Shown here: positions 1 through 7,236 of the stretch, in pieces | How the letters are laid out: each line of letters starts with the position of its first letter | Position numbering within the stretch: the stretch's first letter is position 1 | Assembly (NCBI GenBank): GCA_038043285.1 | Contig: JBBTCJ010000105.1 | Coordinates: 1-17,734 of the forward strand | DNA length: 17,734 nt | Direction: 5' to 3' | Origin: JBBTCJ01 sp038043285 | GTDB lineage: Bacteria; Planctomycetota; Phycisphaerae; UBA1845 | Made by a program: the position numbers and the translations under genes | Notes under the pieces: generated by a model | The model's input: only the letters and a program-made list of their open reading frames with translations | The model's database searches: none | Told to the model about the DNA's origin: nothing

Positions 1-610
1 ACCGGTTGATCGTGGGCTGAAGGGCGAGGTAGCATCCTCCGTGTCCGTACATTTGGACGTAGTGATGCAGGTCGTAGTGGAGCGATGATCCGCAATAGAA
101 CAGGTTCCCGTCGACAAAGAAGCAGTAATTCAACCCATCAGGAGTCTCGTAGCGGTAGGTGTGAAATGCGTTAAGTTCCAGTCCGGTGAAGACATCGCCC
201 CCTTCGAATGAGACGACCGTGTCTCCATACAGGTCAACTGAGTCCCTGGCATCACGGTACCCCACGGCAAACGAGGCATAGCAGCCGCCTCCTCCAATCC
301 ACGGCACATTCGACGCAAATCCCCACTCCACCCAGAAGGGCGGCGGGGGAGGCTCCTCGGACGCCAAGGCGATTACCAAGGTATAGTTGACATCGTCAAA
401 GCCACCGAGCCAGCGAAGCACGAAGTGCCCGTTTTCGACAGACTCCGTGCAAGGGCCCTCGCATCCTCCCCATAGCCAACCGGCGTTCGGATACGGCAAG
501 ACGGTGCCGTCGTACTCATAAAGGACTTCGTCGCCCAGCGCAGCTCGTCCGTGAAAAGCCGCGTTTGCCGTACAAGCGAGGACGACGAGCAGATGACGGA
601 ACGTGATCAC
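1..610 (-). CDS. Exported protein, possible concanavalin-like lectin fold (3' end outside window)
   Basis: An open minus-strand frame runs about 203 codons from a GTG at 610 to the left edge without a stop, so the C-terminus is missing. The N-terminus (VITFRHLLVVLACTANAAF) looks like a signal peptide, so the product is probably exported. The mature part is rich in Gly, Tyr, Trp and Cys. Phrases such as 'FHTYRYETPDGLNYCFFVDG' resemble the strand pattern of LamG/concanavalin-like domains, in which a 'Y.ve...dG....f.vDG' stretch is common; that is a weak inference. The GTG is preceded by GGGAG (618-622) with 7-nt spacing. An in-frame ATG at 643 overlaps a perfect TATAAT and lacks a ribosome site, so I prefer the GTG. 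No specific function can be given. Confidence 0.72.
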   Translation of the reverse strand, partial: MITFRHLLVVLACTANAAFHGRAALGDEVLYEYDGTVLPYPNAGWLWGGCEGPCTESVENGHFVLRWLGGFDDVNYTLVIALASEEPPPPPFWVEWGFASNVPWIGGGGCYASFAVGYRDARDSVDLYGDTVVSFEGGDVFTGLELNAFHTYRYETPDGLNYCFFVDGNLFYCGSSLHYDLHHYVQMYGHGGCYLALQPTINR

Positions 611-641
611 AGGGCGACTCCCGTTCAACCTCAACCGACCC

Positions 642-647
642 ATTATA
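642..647 (-). promoter_or_regulatory. Candidate -10 box (TATAAT) for the left-edge exported gene
   Basis: A perfect TATAAT lies on the minus strand about 32 nt upstream of the GTG start at 610. Transcription would begin near 635, giving a short leader that contains GGGAG. No convincing -35 box is visible. The box overlaps the alternative ATG at 643, which argues against that start. Confidence 0.45.
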
Positions 648-678
648 GCCGCAACGCCGGTTCCGAGCGGGAAGGGAC

Positions 679-712
679 GGGAAGGGGGACATTCTAGAAT
701 GTCCCCTCTCCC
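679..712. repeat. Perfect 22-bp palindrome within a longer imperfect hairpin, REP-like
   Basis: Positions 685-706 form a perfect palindrome: arm GGGGACATTCT followed directly by its reverse complement AGAATGTCCCC. Outside it, 679-682 pair with 709-712 across one G-T wobble and one mismatch, giving a 34-nt imperfect hairpin. It lies between two tandem minus-strand genes, about 86 bp past the stop at 792, so it could stop transcription or stabilise an mRNA end. No T-run follows in the minus direction. A REP-like element is the other reading, since a RAYT remnant sits about 2 kb away. Confidence 0.7.
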
Positions 713-791
713 CCGACGATCCACCCCCCGATCCAGCTGGTATTTTCAGGATGGACAGCTCGCCGCTTGTGACCGGCGGAACCCGTGCCGC

Positions 792-2597
792 CTATTCATC
801 CCCCTCCCTGATGGGACGAATCGGTTTTGCCCCGCGAGCCTCGCTGGCCGCCGCCCGCTGCGCCCGCATGTTCTCTTCCAGCGCTTTCTGAAGAGCGTCG
901 AACCGGACCTGCATCTCAGTGAGTTCGCGCCGCAAGCGTTCCTGATTTGCGGCCATGGATTCCTCTCGTTCCAGAGCGATTTCAAGCTCCGTTCGACCCG
1001 GGCGCACCGTTGTCGCGCTTTCGCCTGGCGCGGCGGGATCGATGGTCGCCGCGGTGGACGTTGCACTTAGCGCGGTGCTCGTGACCGTGCCGTACGCCGT
1101 GGCGAAGTAGACGATCGTAAGCTGGGAATCAAAGGCCGTTGCGTTGTCCGATGTTGAAGAGGTCTTCTGTCCGAGCAGATAAAACGTGTTGGCCCCGGCG
1201 GAAACGGCGAACAAGCCGTGCGGACTGACGACTTTCTCATAGATTCCGGTCGGCAGGTCCGAATTCACGATCGTGAACAGGTCCTGGTTTACGGGCAGCG
1301 CCGTGGACGAGTCCGAGACGCCGATGTTGTACAAATCGTTCGTACCGGTCGAATGGCTGACCTCGAGCTGGGTCGTCCCCAACACCAGGACGTGACCCGC
1401 CGCGGGAACGGTGATGGTGCGCGACAGAATGATGGTGAGCGCCGTACTGGCGATGGCCACGCCGTCGCTGCTGGCGTTGCTGGCCACGCCCGGCTCGTCC
1501 AAGCACTCGGCGGCTGCGATGGCGCTGGCTGGTAACTCGACCGAGGCGTTTCCGGTGTCGGCCATGTCGAACACCGCGGAGCGGGCGGAACCGCTGATGG
1601 TCACCCGCGGTTCATTGGCCCCGGTGTTCCCGTCCACGGTAAAGCCTTGACTGCCCGTTGAGCGATAGATGTACGCGAACCCGCCCGTCCCGGCGGAGTC
1701 GGCCTCGAAACCGGAGTGAAACGCCCCGGTCTCGTCGAACAGATCGACGTAGCCGCCCGAGGAGGTTCCGCGTGCCCGAATCTGCGGTTCTGTCGACGCG
1801 GAGTTGAAAATCTGCAATTCGCCGGCGTTCGATCCGTTGGCGCCGATCTCCACTCGGCCGTTCAGCAGCGCCGCCGGGCCAGCGCCCGCGGTGACGGCGA
1901 CCAGCGCCGGATCCGGGTTCGCGGCGTTGGTGATTGCGAAGTCGCCGGCTCGCCCGGTCGCGCCCTGTGCCTGGGCATCCAGCGCATCGGCACCGCCGGT
2001 CGAGATGGCGGTGATGCCCTCGGCCGTGGCCGTCGATCCCTGACCCCAAAGCGCCGAGTCACCGGCTGAGTCCGCACGGATGGCCGAAAGGCCCCCTGCG
2101 CCCCCGCGAGTCGCTTGCAGGACGCGCCCCGTGCTGTTGTTGGTGATTTGAATGTCGTTGCCGTTGGTGTCGAACTGTTCGACCAGGGGGAGACGCAGCC
2201 CGAGTGCGTACGGCGTGCCCCGCAACTCCTGCCGAGAAGCGAGCGGGGCGTAGACTCCAGCGGCGCAATTTCCGGGCGTCCCGTCGGCGCGCACTTCGAT
2301 CTCCAGGAACCGCGCGTCGCCGTTGAATTGCGCCCCGAAGTCGAGCGAGACGGTGAACAGCCCGTTCACTATGTCTACGCCGTCGAGGCAGACCGTCAGA
2401 CCGACCTGCGCCCCGGCGGCCTGGGCATCGAACAGTCGGAAGCGCAGGTCGTGCAGCCCGTTGGCCGGGCTACCGTCACTCTTGAGCTGCCCCTGATAGG
2501 TGAACGCCGTCGTGACCGGCGCGGCGATGGAAACGCCACTGACGCCGACGAGGAACACAAGCGCGCAAAGACGTAACGAACGGCAAGTTGATGTCAC
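792..2597 (-). CDS. Exported tail-fibre-like protein with C-terminal coiled coil
   Basis: This 601-residue protein has a clear signal peptide (LRLCALVFLVGVSGVSIAAP), so it is exported. The mature N-terminus 'AFTYQGQLKSDGSPANG' followed by 'LHDLRFRLFDAQ' is a head module I recognise from secreted proteins of planctomycetes and some myxobacteria, with no assigned function. The centre (about residues 150-380) is rich in Gly, Ala, Ser and Asn and low in complexity, similar to fibre proteins ('GSTATAEGITAISTGGADA'). A Ser/Thr-rich globular part follows. The last ~70 residues are a charged heptad-type coiled coil (from TELEIALEREESM), suggesting oligomerisation. The start is set at GTG 2597 because AAGGAG lies 6 nt upstream; an upstream in-frame GTG at 2663 lacks such a site and would put 22 residues before the signal peptide. 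Role unknown; a surface or matrix fibre is a guess. Confidence 0.85.
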   Translation of the reverse strand: MTSTCRSLRLCALVFLVGVSGVSIAAPVTTAFTYQGQLKSDGSPANGLHDLRFRLFDAQAAGAQVGLTVCLDGVDIVNGLFTVSLDFGAQFNGDARFLEIEVRADGTPGNCAAGVYAPLASRQELRGTPYALGLRLPLVEQFDTNGNDIQITNNSTGRVLQATRGGAGGLSAIRADSAGDSALWGQGSTATAEGITAISTGGADALDAQAQGATGRAGDFAITNAANPDPALVAVTAGAGPAALLNGRVEIGANGSNAGELQIFNSASTEPQIRARGTSSGGYVDLFDETGAFHSGFEADSAGTGGFAYIYRSTGSQGFTVDGNTGANEPRVTISGSARSAVFDMADTGNASVELPASAIAAAECLDEPGVASNASSDGVAIASTALTIILSRTITVPAAGHVLVLGTTQLEVSHSTGTNDLYNIGVSDSSTALPVNQDLFTIVNSDLPTGIYEKVVSPHGLFAVSAGANTFYLLGQKTSSTSDNATAFDSQLTIVYFATAYGTVTSTALSATSTAATIDPAAPGESATTVRPGRTELEIALEREESMAANQERLRRELTEMQVRFDALQKALEENMRAQRAAASEARGAKPIRPIREGDE

Positions 2598-2603
2598 GGT
2601 AAT

Positions 2604-2609
2604 CTCCTT
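2604..2609 (-). promoter_or_regulatory. Ribosome binding site AAGGAG that fixes the GTG start at 2597
   Basis: AAGGAG on the minus strand is followed by six bases and GTG. It decides between the 2597 start and an upstream in-frame GTG at 2663, which would lie only about 11 nt from the expected transcription start. Confidence 0.7.
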
Positions 2610-2680
2610 GTTCCTGAGTGCAGAAGGTTTTGCAATCCCCACTCCGCCCAGCGACTTGGCCACTCTCCCCGAGGCTGCCG

Positions 2681-2686
2681 ATTATA
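2681..2686 (-). promoter_or_regulatory. Candidate -10 box (TATAAT) for the fibre-like gene
   Basis: A perfect TATAAT on the minus strand lies 84 nt upstream of the GTG at 2597. No good -35 box is seen at 16-18 nt spacing. Just upstream of the box, 2688-2700 holds a small inverted repeat (CGGG, four T, CCCG) whose role is unclear. Confidence 0.5.
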
Positions 2687-2783
2687 ACGGGTTTTCCCGG
2701 TGAATGGAACGACCGGCGGAGTGCAGGACGGCGCAACCAAACGGCCTTCTTGCCCATCTAATGCATCAATTATGGGGCGATGA

Positions 2784-3266
2784 GCGGACGGCGGTTTTAG
2801 TCGTTGGATGCAGTGGGTGATGACCTCGCACGTTCGCCGGCACCTTGGTCGTCGAGGGACGTCGGGCCATGTCTGGCAGGGGCGCTTCAAGGTCTTCCCG
2901 ATTCAACAGGACGAGCACTTGCTGACGGTGCTTGCGTATGTCGAGCGGAACCCGCGTCGCGCGAAACTCGTAGGCCGCGCGGAGGATTGGGGGTGGTCGA
3001 GCTTGGCGGCCTGGCGGTCGAAGGTTCGTCCGGCGTTCTTGGTCGAGGGTCCGGTGGATCGTCCGCGCGGCTGGATTGCGGCGGTCAACCGCGACGACGA
3101 TCCGGCTTCGCTGGCCCGGATGCGCGAGTGCGTCAACCGCGGTGCTCCCCTTGGCTCGGAGGAATGGTCGCGGCGCATCGCCGCCCGCCTGGGGCTCGAA
3201 GCCGCCCTTCAGCCCCGTGGAAGACCAAGGAAAAATCCGAAGGTTCCGACGATATCGAGAAAGTAG
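2784..3266 (+). pseudogene. 5'-truncated REP-associated tyrosine transposase (RAYT, Y1_Tnp/IS200-like)
   Basis: The frame from ATG 2808 reads 152 residues and matches the C-terminal two thirds of RAYT proteins: 'MQWVMTSHVRRH', 'GTSGHVWQGRFKVFPIQQDE', then 'YVERNPRRAKLVGRAEDWGWSSL'. The likely catalytic tyrosine is in YVERNP (residue 44). Similarity continues in frame upstream of the ATG (ADGGFSRW, from 2784), but TGA at 2781 closes the frame. The N-terminal domain with the HUH metal-binding motif (usually within 'MPNHWH') is missing, so the protein cannot be an active single-strand transposase. RAYTs are known to be linked to REP palindromes. The fragment lies between oppositely oriented genes and has no clear ribosome site. 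It is either a dead remnant or, less likely, a repurposed short protein. Confidence 0.82.
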
Positions 3267-3405
3267 GATTTCCCGAATAGATAATAGATGGATAGGGATG
3301 GGAATGGCATCATGATGGTGCCGATTGGCCCGTAGGGCGTCGCCGCCGAGGGCGCGAAGATCCTGCGGTGGCCCTGGAAAGACCCTGAAGAGCGCCGCGC
3401 GGTGC

Positions 3406-3433
3406 TTTTCAATCCTGGAAACCACGCTAGAAT
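3406..3433 (+). promoter_or_regulatory. Candidate promoter for the coiled-coil membrane protein gene
   Basis: TTTTCA (3406-3411) and TAGAAT (3428-3433) are separated by 16 nt. The -10 box matches the TAGANT/TATAGT type seen at other promoter candidates in this window. Transcription would start near 3440, leaving a leader of about 120 nt. Confidence 0.35.
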
Positions 3434-3546
3434 CGTCGTCTCGGCGGCTTCCCGGCGGATGACCGGGGAACCGAAGCGCCGCCTCGACCACCCCGCGGGT
3501 GCGAAGCCCGACTCGCCGCAGGAGGGTGGGATTCACCATCGGACCG

Positions 3547-3552
3547 AAGGAG
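3547..3552 (+). promoter_or_regulatory. Ribosome binding site AAGGAG that supports a TTG start at 3559
   Basis: AAGGAG is followed by CCTTGC and then TTG, an ideal 6-nt spacing. No in-frame ATG or GTG just downstream is as well placed. Starting here removes a basic 20-residue extension and puts a hydrophobic segment at the N-terminus. Confidence 0.6.
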
Positions 3553-3558
3553 CCTTGC

Positions 3559-5418
3559 TTGAAGCCACAGCAGCTTGTCGGCATCGTGTCTGGAGCAGCC
3601 GTCCTCGGCTGCCTTCTCGGCTGGTTGACCCTTCCGATCTTTGAGAGCAACGAATCCTCCGTGGAGCGCGAAGTCAGCCTGCATCTGGAACGCGCCCGGC
3701 GCATTCTGGACCAGGCCAACGCGGACCTCGCGCGCATGTCCTGGCTCGTCGATCAACTCCGCGAACGTGACGCCGCGGTGGCGGACCCGGCTGCGTTCGC
3801 CGAAGCCGTCGGCGAGGACTATAAGGAACTCCATGAAGCCATGTGGACGGCGTTCGAGCCGCGAGACTGGGATCCCGAGCAACCCCGACCCGTCCGACCA
3901 TCGTACGGAAACGTTGCCGCCAAGGTCCGCGAGGGGTTGAAAACTCGCGACGAAATCGTTGGCAGGAACAACAAGTTGCTCGCCTCCGCCTCCGCCGCCG
4001 TCGCCGAAGCTCTCGCCGTCGCCCGCGGCGACGCTGCCGGGCGCGCCAGCGCCGAGGCGAACCGCTTCCAGGCGGTCATCTTCTATCACCAGGGGCTGGC
4101 TTCCCGGCTCAGTGCATCCATGAGCCGCGAAGTCGCCGCCGGCATCCGGCGCGAGCTTCGCCGCGTCGGCCGAATCGCATCGGAACAGGTTTCCTCCCTG
4201 ACGCTCCTCGCCGACAGCGAGATGGACGCCAAAATCGCGACCGTCGTCGCGAACCGTGACCAAGCCGGGTCTGAACTCCAGAAGCTTGAAGGCGAATTGA
4301 CCAAGCTCGATGCCGAGACCGCGGGCCTCGACCGACGGCATCAGGACGCCCTTCGGCGCACCGAAGCAGCCCGCGTGGCCATGGAAAAGCTCGAGCAGGC
4401 GGGCGTCGATTTCTCCGATCCTCGCGGGGCGGAGACCTTCAGCCAGAAGCTGCTCCAGCAAACGCGAACCTTCGTTGAGGCCGGCCGCGAAGCACACCTG
4501 CTGGAGGCGGGCGGATACCCCAAGGCCAAGATCGACGCCAGCGGCGACTACCTCAAGGGGCGATATGTCGAAAACGGCCTGACCTCCGACCTCACCGTTC
4601 AACTCGGGTTGAGCCACCTTCGCGTGGAGCGAACCGTTCTTGCAGGAAAAGTCGAACGGGCCAAGCAGGCGGTCGAAAACCTGGCGACCGACATCCAGCG
4701 GCTCCAGGGCGTGCGCGGCGAGTACGAACAAGCGCAAGCCGACGCCAGGAAGGTGATCGAGCAGGCCAAGCCCTCCGCGGCCGATGCCTTCGACGAACTC
4801 AACCGCATCGAATCGGAAGCCTTCGCCCTGGAGGAATCGGCGCTGAAAGCTTTCGACCAGGCCGCCAACCTCTCGCAGCAAGCCGCCCGCCTGGCGGACC
4901 AGTGGATGAGCGCGGGTCGCGATCGGACCGAAAACCTGTCCCCCGAAGCCAAGCAGCGCTCGGCCTTCGACAAACGTACGCAGGACGCCTGGATGGGGGG
5001 GCACATTTCCGTCCAGGTCGCCGACGCCAAGCTCGCCCGAGCCCGGGTGTTCTTCGATCGTTACCTCGCCGGAAAGCGAACCGCGGAAGCCCTGGCATCG
5101 CTCCCCGCAGAGATCACTCCGCCCGAAGCCGACGCGGAGGCCGAAGTGACGAAGGTCGGGGAAGCCCGCGAAGCCGGCGTCGAGGAGATCAAGCAGGCCG
5201 TCGCCACGCTCGAAAAGTCCCATAAGACCCTGGCCAGCCACTGGACCCTGACCGCCGAAGCCGCCGCGGCCATGGACCTGCTCTCATCGTTTGGGCTGAA
5301 GGAGTTCCGCGCCGACGCCCTGGAGGCGTATCGCAAGGCCGTCAAAGGCCGCGAGACCGAGCCTTTCGTCGACAAACTGGCGCAGCGGATACGCGAACTC
5401 GAAGCCAAGTCACAGTAG
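3559..5418 (+). CDS. Membrane-anchored long coiled-coil protein of unknown function
   Basis: With the TTG start the product has 619 residues. Residues about 6-27 (LVGIVSGAAVLGCLLGWLTL) are hydrophobic and uncleaved-looking, so the protein is probably held in the membrane by its N-terminus. Cys18 gives only a poor lipobox. The rest is highly charged, rich in Ala, Glu, Lys, Arg and Gln, and dominated by alpha-helical heptad-like stretches (for example LRRVGRIASEQVSSLTLL and ELQKLEGELTKLDAETAGLD). I see no enzymatic motif. A more conserved-looking patch is 'DASGDYLKGRYVENGLTSDL' at roughly residues 330-350. Such architecture fits a structural or scaffold protein in the periplasm, but I do not recognise the family. 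The gene stands alone and converges with the cytochrome operon. Its antisense strand is also widely open, an effect of high GC. Confidence 0.85.
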   Translation: MKPQQLVGIVSGAAVLGCLLGWLTLPIFESNESSVEREVSLHLERARRILDQANADLARMSWLVDQLRERDAAVADPAAFAEAVGEDYKELHEAMWTAFEPRDWDPEQPRPVRPSYGNVAAKVREGLKTRDEIVGRNNKLLASASAAVAEALAVARGDAAGRASAEANRFQAVIFYHQGLASRLSASMSREVAAGIRRELRRVGRIASEQVSSLTLLADSEMDAKIATVVANRDQAGSELQKLEGELTKLDAETAGLDRRHQDALRRTEAARVAMEKLEQAGVDFSDPRGAETFSQKLLQQTRTFVEAGREAHLLEAGGYPKAKIDASGDYLKGRYVENGLTSDLTVQLGLSHLRVERTVLAGKVERAKQAVENLATDIQRLQGVRGEYEQAQADARKVIEQAKPSAADAFDELNRIESEAFALEESALKAFDQAANLSQQAARLADQWMSAGRDRTENLSPEAKQRSAFDKRTQDAWMGGHISVQVADAKLARARVFFDRYLAGKRTAEALASLPAEITPPEADAEAEVTKVGEAREAGVEEIKQAVATLEKSHKTLASHWTLTAEAAAAMDLLSSFGLKEFRADALEAYRKAVKGRETEPFVDKLAQRIRELEAKSQ

Positions 5419-5494
5419 GATCGGGTCGCGCGGGAGTTCACCGACTCCGAGGTCTCGATATCCGCGCGAGGTGAAGGTCGCAGCTTGCTCGCGA

Positions 5495-5509
5495 GAACCG
5501 ACCCGGTTC
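5495..5509. terminator. Candidate bidirectional hairpin between convergent genes
   Basis: In the 148-bp gap between the coiled-coil gene and cytochrome b, GAACCG and CGGTTC form a 6-bp stem with a 3-nt loop. GCTC (5487-5490) and GAGC (5510-5513) could extend it across a 4-nt bulge. There is no T-run on either side, so intrinsic termination is uncertain. Confidence 0.3.
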
Positions 5510-5566
5510 GAGCGGATGCGCCCGATCAAGCGGTGCCCGGCATTTTCCCCGCGTAAACAGAGACGG

Positions 5567-6745
5567 TCAGTGTTTGAGTTCGGCGCCGGGCGTTGCGCCG
5601 GCGTCGGAGATCGCGTGCAGCCAGCCGTAGTGGTCGACGTGGTAGCGCTTGCCGAAAAACGACACGTCGCTCTCCGACAGGTGGCCCAACGCGCCGAGAA
5701 GCAGCGCGCCGATGAGTCCGACCAATCCGATGCCCACGGCCATGGGCCTCCGCCTGGGGTGTCGCTGCTTGCCGCGGTCGAGGAACGGCCAGAGCAGCAG
5801 CAACAGGAACGGAACCGAGCAGGCGATGATGCCCAGGAACGCACCGTACGGGCCTTCGAAGTACTTGAGCAGCTGATAACTCGGCAGGAAGTACCATTCG
5901 GGCTTGATGTGCTCCGGCGTGACCAGCGGGTCCGCCGGATGACCGATCTCCCACGGCGAGACGATCGACAGCGTCACCAGGACCGCCAGCAGAAACATCA
6001 CCACGATGCCTTCCTTGCAGACGTGCACCGGGAAGAAGGGGATGCCGTGCGCCGAATCGACGTGCTTCTCCTCCCCCACCGGCTCGAGCGTTGCGAGGTT
6101 GGTCGCCCGCATGAGGACCAGATGGATCGCGATCAGACCGGTGAGCACCCAGGGCAGGATGATCACGTGCACGACGAAAAAGCGGGAGAGCGTTTCGCCG
6201 GTTACCGTGTCGCCCCCGCGCAGGAAGTAACGAAGCCATTCGCCGACATAGGGAACCTTGTTGGCCGACTCCGTGCCCACGGTGGTCGCCCAATAGGCGA
6301 TCTGGTTCCATGGCAGAAGATAGCCGGTGAATCCGAAGGTGATGGTCACGATGAAGATCAGCACCCCGGTGAACCAAGTCAACTCCCGCGGCTTCTTGTA
6401 GGCCCCGAAGAAGTAGGTTCGGATCATGTGGAGCACGACGGCGAGGATCATCAGTGAGGCGCCCCAGGCGTGAATCTGCCGGTAGAGCCAGCCGAAGGTG
6501 ACCTCGGCGGTGATGAGCTGAATCGACTTGTGCGCCTCGTCCGGCGTCGGACGGTAGTACATCAACAACAGGACGCCGGTCAGCGTCTGGCTGATAAACA
6601 GGAGCAGCGAGAGGCTTCCGAAGACGTGCAACCAACCCGTATGCGGAGGGAGCCGTTTGTGCAGTTGCTTGTCGAAGAACTCCTCGGCGACCTCCATGTT
6701 GTAGCGGTCAGCCAGGAATCCCTTGGTGTGTTGCTCCAGACGCAT
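5567..6745 (-). CDS. Cytochrome b of a bc-type quinol oxidoreductase (fused b6/subunit IV type)
   Basis: This 392-residue membrane protein carries the two haem b groups and quinol sites of a bc-type complex. The haem ligands are His92/His106 in the second helix and His193/His208 in the fourth. The 14- and 15-residue spacings match cytochrome b6 rather than mitochondrial cytochrome b (14/14). The Qo-site PEWY motif is at residues 282-285 (KPEWYFLPSYQLLKYF). I count seven hydrophobic helices (about 40-63, 92-110, 125-145, 191-213, 246-264, 301-321, 336-356), the b6 plus subunit IV number, in one chain. The cysteine that binds the extra haem ci in b6 proteins is not seen: the expected site reads HVFGSLS. 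A ~35-residue soluble tail follows the last helix. The gene is third in the operon, 50 bp after the Rieske stop. Confidence 0.95.
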   Translation of the reverse strand: MRLEQHTKGFLADRYNMEVAEEFFDKQLHKRLPPHTGWLHVFGSLSLLLFISQTLTGVLLLMYYRPTPDEAHKSIQLITAEVTFGWLYRQIHAWGASLMILAVVLHMIRTYFFGAYKKPRELTWFTGVLIFIVTITFGFTGYLLPWNQIAYWATTVGTESANKVPYVGEWLRYFLRGGDTVTGETLSRFFVVHVIILPWVLTGLIAIHLVLMRATNLATLEPVGEEKHVDSAHGIPFFPVHVCKEGIVVMFLLAVLVTLSIVSPWEIGHPADPLVTPEHIKPEWYFLPSYQLLKYFEGPYGAFLGIIACSVPFLLLLLWPFLDRGKQRHPRRRPMAVGIGLVGLIGALLLGALGHLSESDVSFFGKRYHVDHYGWLHAISDAGATPGAELKH

Positions 6746-6795
6746 AGGCGTTCACCCTAGCCGTGCGGTCCGCGAGCCGAAGCCCGCGCGGCGCA

Positions 6796-7236
6796 TCAGG
6801 CCGACGAAACCAGGACTTTTCCGCCGACCTCTTTGACCTTGTATTCGGTCAAGGGGCCGGGGGCGGGACCGGAGACGACTTGTCCGGCGCTGCTGAAGAC
6901 CGCCGCATGGCATGGGCAAAGGAACTCCTTGCGCCCACCCTCCCACTTCACCAGGCAACCCAGGTGGGGACAGACGGCAAGGTACGCCGAGTATCCCGTC
7001 GCTTCGCGCACGACGATGACCGCTTTTCCGCGAACCTGGACCATGGCGCTGTCGCCCGGCTTGAGACTGCCGGCGTTCTTGACCTCGACGTCTTCCGCGG
7101 CGCCGCCCTTGGCCGCCGGCCAAAGGTACATCATGGCGGGGATGGCCATGGCCGCCCCGGCGATCGTTGAAAACAGGGCAATGAGCCAGTCCAGGAAACT
7201 GCGGCGCGTCGTCTTCTTGGGGTGGTCGTGGGGCAT
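6796..7236 (-). CDS. Rieske iron-sulfur protein of the bc-type complex
   Basis: The product has 146 residues and carries the 2Fe-2S centre that takes the first electron from quinol at the Qo site. The two cluster-binding boxes are CPHLGC (Cys89, His91) and CPCH (Cys107, His110), with the 'GPAPGPL' proline loop at about residues 123-129. The N-terminus has a twin-arginine signal-anchor (TTRRSFLDW followed by a hydrophobic stretch to about residue 38), so the folded cluster domain is exported by Tat and stays anchored. The domain is short, like b6f and other bacterial Rieske proteins. Its ATG follows the TAG of the upstream multiheme cytochrome gene with no bases between, so translation is probably coupled. 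Cytochrome b follows downstream. Confidence 0.96.
   Translation of the reverse strand: MPHDHPKKTTRRSFLDWLIALFSTIAGAAMAIPAMMYLWPAAKGGAAEDVEVKNAGSLKPGDSAMVQVRGKAVIVVREATGYSAYLAVCPHLGCLVKWEGGRKEFLCPCHAAVFSSAGQVVSGPAPGPLTEYKVKEVGGKVLVSSA

Noticed and set aside
3275..3312. Purine-rich, loosely repeated stretch after the RAYT remnant
   Set aside because: The repetition is too irregular to call a satellite or element end, and it is not an inverted repeat.
3427..5241. 604-codon open frame antisense to the coiled-coil gene
   Set aside because: It mirrors codon structure of the high-GC plus-strand gene, lacks a ribosome site and shows no domain. The plus strand has an ideal ribosome site, an anchor segment and helical periodicity.
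5455..5525. tRNA-like T-arm (GGTTCGA) near 5505
   Set aside because: No matching acceptor stem or D and anticodon arms could be placed; the bases fit a simple hairpin better.
5471..6457. 328-codon plus-strand frame opposite cytochrome b
   Set aside because: The composition (His, Asp, Arg, Gln rich, no hydrophobic segments) is typical of antisense to a membrane protein.
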